NCBI GenBank assembly: GCA_035547915.1
Contig: DASZTS010000096.1
Location: 62,001-126,000, forward strand
Direction: 5' to 3'
DNA from: DASSFG01 sp035547915
GTDB taxonomy: Bacteria; Planctomycetota; Planctomycetia; Pirellulales; JAICIG01
Length of the DNA stretch: 64,000 nt
Positions 1-9,809 of the stretch are shown here, piece after piece. The stretch's first letter is position 1. Each line of letters begins with the position of its first letter. A program made the position numbers and the translations under genes. The notes under the pieces were generated by a model, which saw only the letters and a program-made list of their open reading frames with translations, searched no databases and was not told the DNA's origin.

Positions 1-1
1 C

Positions 2-1177
2 TTCTACGGCGGCGGTGCGTTCTTCTTGATGGAGTACGCCACCAACATGATCTTTCAGCCCCTGGCCGCGCGACAAGATCTCAACTCCGCCCGTTGGAAC
101 GTCCAGGTCGCGAAGAACGACGCTCTGTTCTTGACAGCCGACGCCTACTTCGAGGTCCACAAATGGCGCGGGACGTACGCCGGCGCGATCGACGTGGTTG
201 TGAAGGGCCGCCGACTGCTGGCACAGATCGATGAGCTGAGCCGCGACCTTGTGCCGGCCGTGGAAGTCGATCGGGCCCGCAACTTTCTTGCGGAACTGGA
301 GCAGGAGGCCGTCACCGCGCGGCAGAACTGGCGGAAGTCGAGCGCTACGCTGACGCAAGTGCTCCGCCTCGATCCACGCGCCGTCGTCGAGCCCCTCGAA
401 CCCGATCACCTACAGATCACGTTGATCGATCCGCGGCGGCCGTTGGACGAGTTGATGCCGATTGCCCTGACGAACCGGCCCGAGTTGGCCTCGCAGCAAG
501 CGCTCGTGCAGGCCTCGCTGGCGAACATTCGCCGCGAGAAGTTGCGGCCCGTGTTGCCCATCATGATGCTGCAAGGGTTTCAGACTCCCTACGAGCAACT
601 CGAATTCGGCGTCAACGGGATCGGGTCGGGCAACAAGCTGAACAATTGGTTGCCGCGTGCCGACATCACGCCGGGCATGATGTTGCAATTCGATTCGCTG
701 GGGATGGGCAACGCGGCGATGGTCAAATGGATGCGGGGCGACGCATCGGGGGCCATAGTGCAACTGTACCGGGCCCAAGACATGGTGGCCGCCGACGTGA
801 CACGATCGCAAGCACGACTGCAGTCGGCCGCCGCCCGCGTTGTGCAAGCCAGTCGCGAACTGCGCGGCGCACTCGTCAACTACACAGGCGTCGTGGAAGG
901 CCTCGGGCAGACGAAGCGGTTCGGCAATTACCTGCAGCAGGTCTTCCGGCCGCAAGAGGCCGTCTTCTCGCTGACCCTCTTGAAGCTGGCCTACGACCAT
1001 TACTGGGTGACGGTGGCCGAATACAACCAGGCGCAGTTCCGCCTGTACCACGCCCTGGGCTACCCGGCCCGCGAGTTGGCGTACTTCCGCCGCACGGGAC
1101 CGATCCTGGCGATCAACACGGTGCGGCCGCGGTACCTGCCTACGGTCGGCACCGGGCCACCGCCGCCGTCGCGTTAA
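2..1177 (+). CDS. TolC-family outer membrane efflux protein, 5' end outside window
   Basis: The reading frame is open from base 2, so the start codon and signal peptide lie upstream of the window; 391 residues are visible. It is closely similar along its whole length to the next gene: both share an MIFQPL segment, a conserved LDPRAVVEPLE stretch, a long helical region and a C-terminal tail ending in TGPPP. This is the outer-membrane-factor architecture, in which a periplasmic alpha-helical barrel connects an RND pump and its adaptor to the outer membrane. Context supports this, because two RND permeases and two adaptors lie within 14 kb on the opposite strand. A tandem duplication with its neighbour is inferred from the similarity. 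It is not a broken gene as far as can be seen. Confidence 0.85.
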   Translation, partial: FYGGGAFFLMEYATNMIFQPLAARQDLNSARWNVQVAKNDALFLTADAYFEVHKWRGTYAGAIDVVVKGRRLLAQIDELSRDLVPAVEVDRARNFLAELEQEAVTARQNWRKSSATLTQVLRLDPRAVVEPLEPDHLQITLIDPRRPLDELMPIALTNRPELASQQALVQASLANIRREKLRPVLPIMMLQGFQTPYEQLEFGVNGIGSGNKLNNWLPRADITPGMMLQFDSLGMGNAAMVKWMRGDASGAIVQLYRAQDMVAADVTRSQARLQSAAARVVQASRELRGALVNYTGVVEGLGQTKRFGNYLQQVFRPQEAVFSLTLLKLAYDHYWVTVAEYNQAQFRLYHALGYPARELAYFRRTGPILAINTVRPRYLPTVGTGPPPPSR

Positions 1178-1280
1178 ACGAGCCGTCGCGGGAGCAAGGG
1201 CAGCTAAAGTTTTGTCGGGTGAGTACCGAAGGAGATGGGGTCCGGGGCCGGGCCCCAAAGGAAAGGAAGGAACCGTCACG

Positions 1281-3101
1281 ATGCGACACACGTACCGCTT
1301 GCTGATCGTCGCGACCTGCGCGTTCCTGGCCGGCGTGAATCCGTGCGGCGGCGCGCAACCATCGCGGTCGCCCGCCAAGGGTACTCGTGTGGCGATGCAG
1401 TCCGGCGGGTCAGCGGGGTTCGACGACACGACGACTAACGAAGGGCAACCGCTCATCACCTTTCCCGCACGCGGCGACGTGCCACCAGGCCGCCCCAGCC
1501 AAAAGTCGCCCCTGCAAGAACCACCGACGCCCGGCGGCGAAGTGCTCGACATGCGACCGCCGGCGCCCGCGCCGGGCGACATGCGCTTTCCCATCAACCT
1601 GGCTACCGCCCTGCGCCTGTCCGATGCACGGCCGGTGCTCGTGGCGGCCACCGGCTCCAATGTGTGGGTGGCGGAAGCGACGCTGCTCAAATCGAAGTTG
1701 CTCTGGGTGCCCACGATCAATCTGGGGGCCGACTACGTCCGTCATGACGGCTTTGGGCCGGACCTCAACAACGGCTTGAACATTCCCAAGGGAACCAACG
1801 CCCTCGGTCAACCTTCGCCGGGCAGCTTGGGCCGCCCGCTGCAACAGAACATCAATCTCTTCTACGGCGGCGGTGGTTTCACTTGGGCTCCGTCGGGTCC
1901 GAACTATTTCTATCAGCCGACCCCCGACGAGCCGATGCTCCCCTCGCCGCAGTTCCAATTCACCACCGATATGATCTTCCAGCCGTTGCACGATCGGCAG
2001 GTGCTCAACTCGGCACGCTGGGATCTGCAAACGGCCAAAAACGATGCCTTGTTCATGACGGCCAAGGCGTACTTCGAGGTGCATCGCCAACGCGGCCGCT
2101 ATGCCGTGACGATCGACGCGGTCCAGCGTGGCCGCCAATTGGTGGCTACGATCGCCTTGCTCAGTACCGACCTCGTCCCCAAGGTCGAGATCGACCGAGC
2201 GCGGAACCTGCTCGCCGACTTGGAGCAAGCGGCGGTCTCCGCCCGCCAGAATTGGCGCGTCGCCAGCGCCGACCTCACCCGCGTGCTGCGGCTCGATCCG
2301 CGCGCCGTGGTCGAGCCGCTCGAGCACGACCACCTGCAGATCACGCTGATCGCTCCAAGCCGTCCGCTCGACGACCTGATTCCCATCGCTCTGACCAACC
2401 GACCCGAATTGGCGTCGCATCAGGCGGTGGTGAAGGCGACGCTCGTGGCGATTCGTCAAGAAAAGCTCCGCCCATTGCTGCCCTCGTTGTACATGAACGG
2501 TTTTCAAACGCCCTATGAGTTGATCCAAGCCGGGGCCAGCGGCATCGGGCAGGGGAACAAAATCAATCAATGGAGCCCGCGCGATGACATCACGCCGCAA
2601 ATAATATGGACGGCCGATGGCATGGGGCTGCGCAACCTGGCCGAGATCAAGGAAGCACGCGGCATGTCGTCGAAGCAGATCGTCGAATTGTTCCAGATGC
2701 AGGATTCGATCGCGTCGGGCGTGACACGGACCCAGGCCGACCTGCAGTCGGCGGCGGCCCGCGTTGTACAGGCCGAACGCGAGGTGAAGTCGGCCTTGAT
2801 CAACTACAACGGCAACATCGAGGGCCTGGCCCAGACCAAACGCTTAGGGAACGTGTTGATCCAGGCGTTTCGGCCGCAGGAGGCGGTCTTCGCGTTGCAA
2901 TTGTTGATGGCGGCCTATCAGCACTACATCGATAGCGTTGCCGATTACAACACGGCTCAGTTTGCGATGTTCCACGAATTGGGTTACCCGGCCCGCGAGA
3001 TCGCCTTCTCGCGTCGCGTGGGCCCGGTGCTGCCAGTGAATACACAGCGGCCCAACTACCTACCGCCGGTGGGCACGGGCCCGCCGCCGGCAACCCGCTA
3101 G
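1281..3101 (+). CDS. TolC-family outer membrane efflux protein
   Basis: 606 residues. The ATG at 1281 was chosen because a GAAAGGAAGG ribosome binding site sits about 10 bases upstream and because it gives a signal peptide (MRHTYRLLIVATCAFLAG then a small-residue cleavage zone). Residues of about 30-120 are Pro-rich and probably flexible. From about residue 230 the protein is the TolC/OEP helical barrel, similar to the preceding gene. It would act as the outer membrane exit duct of a tripartite efflux pump. At 606 residues it is longer than typical TolC (about 470-490) because of the N-terminal extension. It starts about 100 bases after the first copy and is probably co-transcribed with it. 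Confidence 0.88.
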   Translation: MRHTYRLLIVATCAFLAGVNPCGGAQPSRSPAKGTRVAMQSGGSAGFDDTTTNEGQPLITFPARGDVPPGRPSQKSPLQEPPTPGGEVLDMRPPAPAPGDMRFPINLATALRLSDARPVLVAATGSNVWVAEATLLKSKLLWVPTINLGADYVRHDGFGPDLNNGLNIPKGTNALGQPSPGSLGRPLQQNINLFYGGGGFTWAPSGPNYFYQPTPDEPMLPSPQFQFTTDMIFQPLHDRQVLNSARWDLQTAKNDALFMTAKAYFEVHRQRGRYAVTIDAVQRGRQLVATIALLSTDLVPKVEIDRARNLLADLEQAAVSARQNWRVASADLTRVLRLDPRAVVEPLEHDHLQITLIAPSRPLDDLIPIALTNRPELASHQAVVKATLVAIRQEKLRPLLPSLYMNGFQTPYELIQAGASGIGQGNKINQWSPRDDITPQIIWTADGMGLRNLAEIKEARGMSSKQIVELFQMQDSIASGVTRTQADLQSAAARVVQAEREVKSALINYNGNIEGLAQTKRLGNVLIQAFRPQEAVFALQLLMAAYQHYIDSVADYNTAQFAMFHELGYPAREIAFSRRVGPVLPVNTQRPNYLPPVGTGPPPATR

Positions 3102-3182
3102 GGAGTTTGTTTGCGACGAGATGGCTATCTGCGTTCGCGGCGGCCGGATGGTCGCCCACCCAAACCAACCGAGGATGCGTCG

Positions 3183-3998
3183 ATGACACACCGTTTTCCC
3201 AACCTATTTGCCGGGGCAGCGTTGGCTGCCATGATGTCGCTGTCGGCGGCGGCCCAGGAATATTCCAACGGTGGCACCGGCGGAGCCGGCCGCGGACCGG
3301 CGACTCTCACGCCGGTCGAAGCCTACGGTGTGCACCCGCCGGGCCTCGCACCCGCCGACGCGGGGCACTATCGACCCTATGTGCCCTACTACGCCCCGCT
3401 CTCGCCGGTCGCCTCGTCGACCCGCTGGCGACCCTGGGGATACTTTCCGTTGTTCCCCTACTTCACCCCCTACTACACCGGATACTGCCCAGGTCGACTT
3501 TTCAATCCGCGCCCCCGTCCCTATGGCTGGAACGGCTGGGGAAACGGGCCGATGCCCGAGGCTCCGCTGCCCGACGAACCGGGCACGACGCCACTGCGAT
3601 ACGGAAACTACACGTCGGTCGTCGACGACGATACGATCTTTTGGAACATGGGCGGCAACGGTCTCGTTCCCTACGGCGAGGTCGAATTCTCGACGGACCG
3701 GCCGCCCGATCTGATCGACGCGATCCGCGCCAGCCGGCCACACGCTCACCACCGACGAATGCATCCGATGGCTATGCCCGTCATGGTCACGCCCGTGGAA
3801 GAAGGTCAGCCGGTGGAAGGCGAAACCGACAACTCGAGTCACCGGCGTGCGAAACCGGCGGAGCCGATCCCGCCCGGCAGCGCCGCGCCGGAACAAGGAG
3901 ACGGTGCCGACCGTTCTGGCGACAAGCCCACCAAGCGGGCGATCGCCCCGCGAACTCAACCTAAGTCCGAAAACAACTCTGTGGCTCGGGATTCTTGA
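3183..3998 (+). CDS. Secreted Pro/Tyr/Gly-rich hypothetical protein
   Basis: 271 residues. The ATG at 3183 gives a clear Sec signal peptide (MTHRFPNLFAGAALAAMMSLSAAAQ, cut after AAA or AQ). The mature part is rich in Pro, Tyr and Gly (a YVPYYAPLSP and YFPLFPYFTPYY stretch), followed by an acidic middle and a charged C-terminal tail. No catalytic motif is recognised. It follows the second TolC gene by about 80 bases in the same direction, so it may be carried on the same transcript as an envelope accessory protein; that is inference from position only. Its last codons come within about a dozen bases of the converging RND permease gene. Confidence 0.7.
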   Translation: MTHRFPNLFAGAALAAMMSLSAAAQEYSNGGTGGAGRGPATLTPVEAYGVHPPGLAPADAGHYRPYVPYYAPLSPVASSTRWRPWGYFPLFPYFTPYYTGYCPGRLFNPRPRPYGWNGWGNGPMPEAPLPDEPGTTPLRYGNYTSVVDDDTIFWNMGGNGLVPYGEVEFSTDRPPDLIDAIRASRPHAHHRRMHPMAMPVMVTPVEEGQPVEGETDNSSHRRAKPAEPIPPGSAAPEQGDGADRSGDKPTKRAIAPRTQPKSENNSVARDS

Positions 3999-4009
3999 AC
4001 AGACCGCGA

Positions 4010-7000
4010 TCACGCTCCGGGCTCTTCGCCCGGAGGTTGCACGGGCGGTTGGTTTTCAGCCGTGGGGGGCGGGAGATTGTGGCGACGGGGGTCGGCGAGG
4101 CCCTCGACCAGTGTGTCTGGTGGCTGGCGTCGTCGATGCATGTCCCACGCGGCGTCGTCATCGCTCGACGTGATCCGTTTGTCGGCGCTGTCGGTATGCT
4201 CGAAGACCTCGGGATCGTAGTGCAGGCTCTCGGGGTCGTCGGGATAGATCGACGGTGAACGGGCCACCTTGCGGCCAATGATGATGCTGAAGATCGAGGG
4301 GAGCACGAGCAGCGTCGCGAAGGTCGACATCACCAACCCGCCTATGACCGCCCGGCCCAACGGGGCCTGCATCTGGCTTCCCTTCTCCAAAGCCATGGCC
4401 ATCGGCACCATGCCGACGGTCATCGCGCAGGCGGTCATCAAGATCGGCCGCAATCGCTCGCTGGCGCCGACGATGGCCGCCTCGGTCGAAGAGGCCCCTT
4501 TCTTCCAATGGTCGTCCATGAACGTGACGAGCATCACCGAGTTCGATACCGACACGCCCAAGCACATGATCGAGCCCATGAACGACTCGATGTTCAGGCC
4601 GGTGTCCGTCGCGAAGAGGATCACGGCGATGCCCGCCAACACTCCCGGCACCGCGCCGATGGCCACGAGCGCCAGGCGCGGTGATTGGAAGTAGGCGGTG
4701 AGCAACACGAGGATGACGAACACGGCGATGCCCAACCCGGCGCCCAGCGCCTTGAACATGGCGATCATCGGCGGCAACTGGCCCATCGGTTCGACGCGCA
4801 CGCCCTGGGGCGGCGCTCCGGCGGCGTCGATGGCCTCTTGCACCTGTCGCGAGGCGCGGCCCATGTCCTCGCCCTCGACGTTGGCAGTGAGCGTCACATA
4901 GCGTTGCGACATGTCGCGATCGAGTTCACCGGGCCGCGTGCCCCGGCTCACCGTCGCCACGTCGCGGACCATCAGATTGACCAGCGGATTGACCGATTCC
5001 AACGGCAGGATTTCGACGTCTTCCGGCTGTTCCATCCGCAAGGGCGGCACCTGGATCTGCACCAGGTAGTCGAAGCCGGTCTTCGCGTCGATCCAGTAGT
5101 TGAGGTTCAGGAAGCGGGTAGACGACGTGGCGAAGATCATCGAACGGGCCACGTCGTCGACGGTGGCGCCGCTCAAGCCCGCTTTCTCGCGGTCGATGTT
5201 GACCTCGACCGAGGGATAGTCGAGCTGCTGCTCGAAACCTACGTCGCGCAGGTAGGTAATCTTTTTCATCTCGGTGGCGATCTTTTCGGCGTGCCGGCGG
5301 ACGAGGTTCAGGTCGGTGCCCACGAGCCGCACGGCAATCGGCGTGAGCGAGCCGAAGCTCATCACCGACGTCACGATATCGCCCGGCTGGAAACCGAACG
5401 TCGCCAACTTGGACTGCCGTTCGGCCTCCTCTTTTCGCAGGCCGCCCTGCTCGAGCCGTTTGGCCAACCACGGCACGACGTTCTCGGGCAGCACCTTGCG
5501 GAGCCGTTCGCGAAATTCATCGAGCTTGATTCCGCTGTCCTCCTTGAGTGCCACGCGCAACTGGCCGTCGTCGGGCCCGCGCATGAAGAGCACCATGTTG
5601 TCGATGCCGAAGTTCGGCGCCACCTGACCGACGAAACCCATCGTGATTTCGACGTTCTCGGCCTTGGCCTCACGCTCGATCTCTTGCAGGCACTTCACCG
5701 CCATCTGCCGAGTCAGTTCGAAATTCGAGCCGGGTGGCGGGCGGAAGCGAAGCACGAACTCTCCCGAATCGACCTGCGGGAACAGCTCCGTGCCGACTTG
5801 TCGTCCCAGGCCGACCAAGATCAACACACAAGCGACCAGATAGACCGGCACGATGATCCAGCGCAGCCGGACGAACCAGGTCACCATGCCGCTGTAGACC
5901 TTGAGCAGGCGGCCGAACATCCCCTCCTTCTCGTTTCCTTTGTGAATGTGCTTGAGCAGGAACACGCACATGACCGGCACGAACGTGCTCGAGAGCAGGT
6001 ACGACGAGATCATGGCAAAGCCGACGCCCAACGTCAGTGGCATGAAGAGCGACCGGAGGGGGTCTTCCATGATGAACGCCGGTATGAATACCGAGAGGAT
6101 GCACAACAGCGCGAGTAATCGTGGCACGGCCGTGGCATTGCTGCCCCGCAGCACGGCCGAAGCGATCTTCGGTGTGTGTTCCATCTGCACGTGAACGTTC
6201 TCGATCGTCACCGTGGCTTCGTCGACGAGGATGCCGATCGCCAGCGCCATGCCGCCCAACGACATGATGTTGACCGTGTTGCCCGTCAGCCAAAGGCCGA
6301 ACATCGATCCCATCAGGGCCAGCGGGATATTGGTCACGACGACGATGACGCTTCGTATGTCGCGGAGGAACAACAAGATCATCAGGCCGGTCAGGCTGGC
6401 ACCGATGAGCCCTTCGGTGGCCACACTTTCGACCGCCGCCCTGACCGTGGGCGATTCATCGAATTGGAAGCTGACCTTCACGCCCGGATACATGTCGGGG
6501 CGGATCGCGTCTTGGAACAGCTTCATCGACTTGCGTACGTCGGCCACGACCGTGAGCGTCGACCCGGTGTCCTTCTTGATGATGGGCAGGTAGACCGCCT
6601 TCTTGCCGTTGACCAACGCATAGCCGTAGGTGATGTCCGTGTCGTCCAAGATGTCGGCCACATCGCGCAGATAGACGTTCTGCCCCACCTTCAACGGGAT
6701 GTCGCCTATGCGCTGGATATCGCCCACCGTGGCGTTGTTGCTGACCAGCGGCATCGAATCTTTCACGTAGATATTGCCGGCCGGGATGATCGTGTTCCCC
6801 TTGGCTAGCGCCTCGATGACCTCCTGCCCGCGCAGGTTATAGGCCAGCAGTTTTTGCGGATCGACGTTGACCACGATCGATCGCATGTTCGGACCGAACG
6901 GCGAGATGGCGACGGTGCCGGGCACGAATTTTTGCACCAGCGGCCGGATGACGTTCTGCGCCAGGTCGCCCATGGCTCCTAGCGAAGTCTCGTCGCTTTC

Positions 7001-7429
7001 GAAGACCAGGTAACCGACCGGAACGCTACCCGCGTCCATGCGCATGATCATCGGCGGCAACGTCCCCTTGGGCATCCACGACATGGCGCGATCGGACATC
7101 GCCACCACTTGGGCCATGGCCTGCCCCATGTCGGTGCCGGGGAAGAACGACAGCTCGCACAACGCCACCTGCTGGATGTTGCGGGTATTGATGTCCTGGA
7201 TTCCGTCGACGTACTGGAAGTAGAGCTCGAGTTGGTTGACGATGAACCCTTCGACCTGTTCGGGACTCATGCCGATGTAGTCGAGGAAGACGTAGATCTT
7301 CGGCACGTTGAGCGACGGGAAGATGTCGACTCGCATGCGGCTGTATGCCAGCCCACCTCCGCTGATGAGCGCCACGACGAGCATCAGCGTCGTGATCGGG
7401 CGCCGCATGGCGAATACGGTTGGATTCAT
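4010..7429 (-). CDS. RND efflux transporter permease, copy 1
   Basis: 1139 residues, an inner-membrane proton-driven pump. It begins MNPTVFAMRRPITTLMLVVAL, the usual first membrane helix, and contains two large periplasmic loops and the second helix bundle. Near residue 400 the fourth helix reads GMALAIGILVDEATVTIENV, where the proton-relay pair is Asp-Glu and not the Asp-Asp of AcrB. The C-terminus carries a roughly 60-residue charged then Pro-rich tail. The length slightly exceeds the usual 1030-1050 because of this tail. It is strongly similar to copy 2 at 11467-15057. A 619-base gap separates it from adaptor 1, so it may have its own promoter. Substrate class cannot be told from the sequence. 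Confidence 0.93.
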   Translation of the reverse strand: MNPTVFAMRRPITTLMLVVALISGGGLAYSRMRVDIFPSLNVPKIYVFLDYIGMSPEQVEGFIVNQLELYFQYVDGIQDINTRNIQQVALCELSFFPGTDMGQAMAQVVAMSDRAMSWMPKGTLPPMIMRMDAGSVPVGYLVFESDETSLGAMGDLAQNVIRPLVQKFVPGTVAISPFGPNMRSIVVNVDPQKLLAYNLRGQEVIEALAKGNTIIPAGNIYVKDSMPLVSNNATVGDIQRIGDIPLKVGQNVYLRDVADILDDTDITYGYALVNGKKAVYLPIIKKDTGSTLTVVADVRKSMKLFQDAIRPDMYPGVKVSFQFDESPTVRAAVESVATEGLIGASLTGLMILLFLRDIRSVIVVVTNIPLALMGSMFGLWLTGNTVNIMSLGGMALAIGILVDEATVTIENVHVQMEHTPKIASAVLRGSNATAVPRLLALLCILSVFIPAFIMEDPLRSLFMPLTLGVGFAMISSYLLSSTFVPVMCVFLLKHIHKGNEKEGMFGRLLKVYSGMVTWFVRLRWIIVPVYLVACVLILVGLGRQVGTELFPQVDSGEFVLRFRPPPGSNFELTRQMAVKCLQEIEREAKAENVEITMGFVGQVAPNFGIDNMVLFMRGPDDGQLRVALKEDSGIKLDEFRERLRKVLPENVVPWLAKRLEQGGLRKEEAERQSKLATFGFQPGDIVTSVMSFGSLTPIAVRLVGTDLNLVRRHAEKIATEMKKITYLRDVGFEQQLDYPSVEVNIDREKAGLSGATVDDVARSMIFATSSTRFLNLNYWIDAKTGFDYLVQIQVPPLRMEQPEDVEILPLESVNPLVNLMVRDVATVSRGTRPGELDRDMSQRYVTLTANVEGEDMGRASRQVQEAIDAAGAPPQGVRVEPMGQLPPMIAMFKALGAGLGIAVFVILVLLTAYFQSPRLALVAIGAVPGVLAGIAVILFATDTGLNIESFMGSIMCLGVSVSNSVMLVTFMDDHWKKGASSTEAAIVGASERLRPILMTACAMTVGMVPMAMALEKGSQMQAPLGRAVIGGLVMSTFATLLVLPSIFSIIIGRKVARSPSIYPDDPESLHYDPEVFEHTDSADKRITSSDDDAAWDMHRRRQPPDTLVEGLADPRRHNLPPPTAENQPPVQPPGEEPGA

Positions 7430-8048
7430 GCCCTACTCCCGTGAAAGATCGCTTCCGTATGGGCCTCTCCGAGAACGGCTATCGCGAGCTTACTGGTTCC
7501 CGCACTTCGGCCGGTTGATCGGATCGGCTCTAAAACACTAGGACGCAAAAGGAGCGGTGACGAACATTCGGGGCCATTCGATGCGAACGGTTCGCAACGA
7601 TCGGCGTTGCTGTGACGAACAAAATGGCGAAAGGTTTTTTATTATAGCGGTACGGTTTTGTGGACGAATGACTCCCATGCTATGAGCCGTCGTCGTTCGC
7701 TGTGCCTCGTGCCCGTGGCCACGGGCACCGAAACGGCCGCGTCGTCCGGCTCCCAGAGGGTGGGTACCGCCCACCGCGCGAACGGATAAACGTTCCGTCT
7801 CGAACGATCGTTCGCAACGAATCGACATTCGATTTCCCTCGCGGCCGGAAACGGATCGCATCGCCCTGCGTGTTTTTACCCTGGCGATGCACTCGGTGGG
7901 CAATACCCGCCCTACGAACCACGCTGCGCGAAGCCTCAGCGGCTCGAATCGGAGAATAGTACCCCGGTGGCGTGCGAGGTGCAATTTCGGGAGAGCGCCG
8001 CGCGCGAGATAGGATGCACGGCGGAGGAAGAATATCCGATTACGGCCA
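7430..8048. other. Gene-free stretch with several palindromes
   Basis: 619 bases between RND permease 1 and adaptor 1, both on the minus strand. No convincing gene. It holds several dyads: a 20-base perfect palindrome GTGCCCGTGGCCACGGGCAC at about 7709-7728, the palindrome CGAACGATCGTTCG near 7800, and GTGGG/CCCAC arms around a central TACCG near 7760. Near 7895-7915 there is a GGGCAATACCCGCCCTAC-type segment, which resembles short dispersed intergenic sequences common in planctomycetes. The region could hold the promoter of permease 1 and the terminator of the upstream operon, but no consensus promoter was identified. Confidence 0.5.
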
Positions 8049-9734
8049 CTAGATGCCGTGTGGATCGGCGCCCGCGTCTTTGTCTTCGCCGGCGTCCTTG
8101 TTTTCAAGGGCATGTTTATTTTCGCCGGCGTGTTCGCTCTCGCCGGCGTCTTTCTTCGGCTCGCCGGCGGCGGCGACGTGTACGGGTTCGCCGTCCGTGA
8201 GGATAGAAAGATCGCCCATGATCACTTTTTCCGTTCCATCGAAGGGAACCCAGACGGCGCCTTCGTCTTGTAGGATCGCGGCGCCGGGATTCGTTGGCTC
8301 GGGCGCGCCGCCGAGGCTCGCGTTATGGACGCTCACGTCGGCCGGCGCGGGGCGACGCCAGTTGATGACCTCGATCCATTTGTTCTTGTTGTCGCTGAGA
8401 CCGGTCTGGATCTCGGTCCGCACGGCCTTACCGTTTTCGTAGCGGAAGCAGAACGTCTTGTCGCCGATGCGCGTCAACGCGAGCACCGGCAGGGCGCGCA
8501 CCTTGGGACGCTCGATGATCACCTTCCCGTAGGCATACATGCCCGGCAGGATCTGGCTGCTGGTCTCGGGAAGTTTGACCTGCGAGATCGCGTCGTGCAC
8601 CACCTGCGGCACATCGTCGGGAATCGGACTATGGGTGTTCGGCAGGTCGATCTCGGCCCGCATCGTTCGGCTGCTGACGCTCAACGCCCACGACGTGCGC
8701 GTGACCGTGCCCACGATGGGCTGGTCGCGGAAGGCCCGGATGAGCACGACGGCCTGCGTGCCGACGCGGATGAAGTTGGCGTCGTGTTCGGGAACGTCGA
8801 CGTAGATGCGCAGCACATCGGTACGATCGACCACGTAGATCGGGGCCGCCTGACTGCTCGGCGACAAGAAGGGTGCATTCGTATCGGCCGAGGGATCGCC
8901 GGCGGCGGGCAACACGAAGTCCCATGTGTTGGCGTTGCGGGCCACGACCACGCCGTCGAACGGTGCAAACAGCTTGATATACGGTTTCTGACCCGTCCCG
9001 TTATCGGCCCAAGCCCCCAACCGCTTGAAGTCGCTGTCGGCAACCTTCACGTCGGCCTCGGCCACCCGCACGGCCACTTCGTCTTCACCCAACTTGGCCT
9101 TCTTCGATTGCACGTCGAATTCGGCCTTGGCCACATCGGCCGCGGCGGCATCGCGCTCGGCCGTGCTGGCCCGTAGGCGGTTTTGCGATTCGAGCAACCC
9201 CTGCGGGTCGATCACGCCGCGCTTGACCTCGCGGGTCAGACGGTCGACCTCGGACTCCCAGCGCACGGTCTCGGCCTTGTATTTGGCCAAGAGGGCCTTG
9301 GCCGACTTGAGCCCGGCTTCCGCAACTTCGACATCCGCCTTGGCGACGTCGACCATTCGCAGGGCCAGATCGACCCGCTTCTTGTCGTATTCGACCGTGG
9401 CGCCCTTCGTCTTCCACTCTTCGATGATCTCGGGCACGAAGAGGTCGGCGAGCACCTGGTCCTTCGTCACCTTGTCGCCGATATCGACGTACCACCGCTC
9501 GATAAAGCCGGCCAGCTTGGGATAGATCGACGTCCGCTCATAGGCGTCGACGAAGCTCGGCTGCCCGACGACCCGCACGATGTCGCGCGTGTCCGGCTGC
9601 GTCACCCGCACCGTCGGCGGCTCCGCCACGCTGTGTACCTCCCCTTTCTCCTCGTGGTGACAGCCGGCCACCGCCGCGACCGCCAGCAGGGCCGAAAAGC
9701 ACCGTCGATGGCCGTGAATGAAAAATCCGTTCAT
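8049..9734 (-). CDS. RND efflux periplasmic adaptor (HlyD/AcrA-type), copy 1
   Basis: 561 residues, a membrane fusion protein that bridges the RND pump and the TolC duct. A lipoprotein-type signal (LLAVAAVAGC, lipobox Cys near residue 25) anchors it to the inner membrane. The barrel-sandwich half begins near VVGQPSFVDAYERTSIYPK and is followed by a long coiled-coil hairpin rich in Ala, Lys, Glu and Val (about residues 120-240), then the second lipoyl half (PFDGVVVARNA) and a beta-barrel. It is longer than typical adaptors (about 400). The last 35 residues are a low-complexity tail of repeated DAGE/HAGE/NKH units, rich in Asp, Glu, Lys and His. It follows adaptor 2 by 75 bases and is probably in its operon. 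Confidence 0.9.
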   Translation of the reverse strand: MNGFFIHGHRRCFSALLAVAAVAGCHHEEKGEVHSVAEPPTVRVTQPDTRDIVRVVGQPSFVDAYERTSIYPKLAGFIERWYVDIGDKVTKDQVLADLFVPEIIEEWKTKGATVEYDKKRVDLALRMVDVAKADVEVAEAGLKSAKALLAKYKAETVRWESEVDRLTREVKRGVIDPQGLLESQNRLRASTAERDAAAADVAKAEFDVQSKKAKLGEDEVAVRVAEADVKVADSDFKRLGAWADNGTGQKPYIKLFAPFDGVVVARNANTWDFVLPAAGDPSADTNAPFLSPSSQAAPIYVVDRTDVLRIYVDVPEHDANFIRVGTQAVVLIRAFRDQPIVGTVTRTSWALSVSSRTMRAEIDLPNTHSPIPDDVPQVVHDAISQVKLPETSSQILPGMYAYGKVIIERPKVRALPVLALTRIGDKTFCFRYENGKAVRTEIQTGLSDNKNKWIEVINWRRPAPADVSVHNASLGGAPEPTNPGAAILQDEGAVWVPFDGTEKVIMGDLSILTDGEPVHVAAAGEPKKDAGESEHAGENKHALENKDAGEDKDAGADPHGI

Positions 9735-9809
9735 AAAAATCTCAGAATACAGATGAAGGTGGCTGGCGGAGGGGGTTCTTTGCGGACGGTGTTTCTTTGC
9801 GAACGAGAC

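Noticed and set aside
4685..6118. Long open frame opposite RND permease 1 (477 codons)
   Set aside because: It is antisense to a well-supported RND gene and has the His/Arg/Asp-rich composition of a GC-rich shadow frame.
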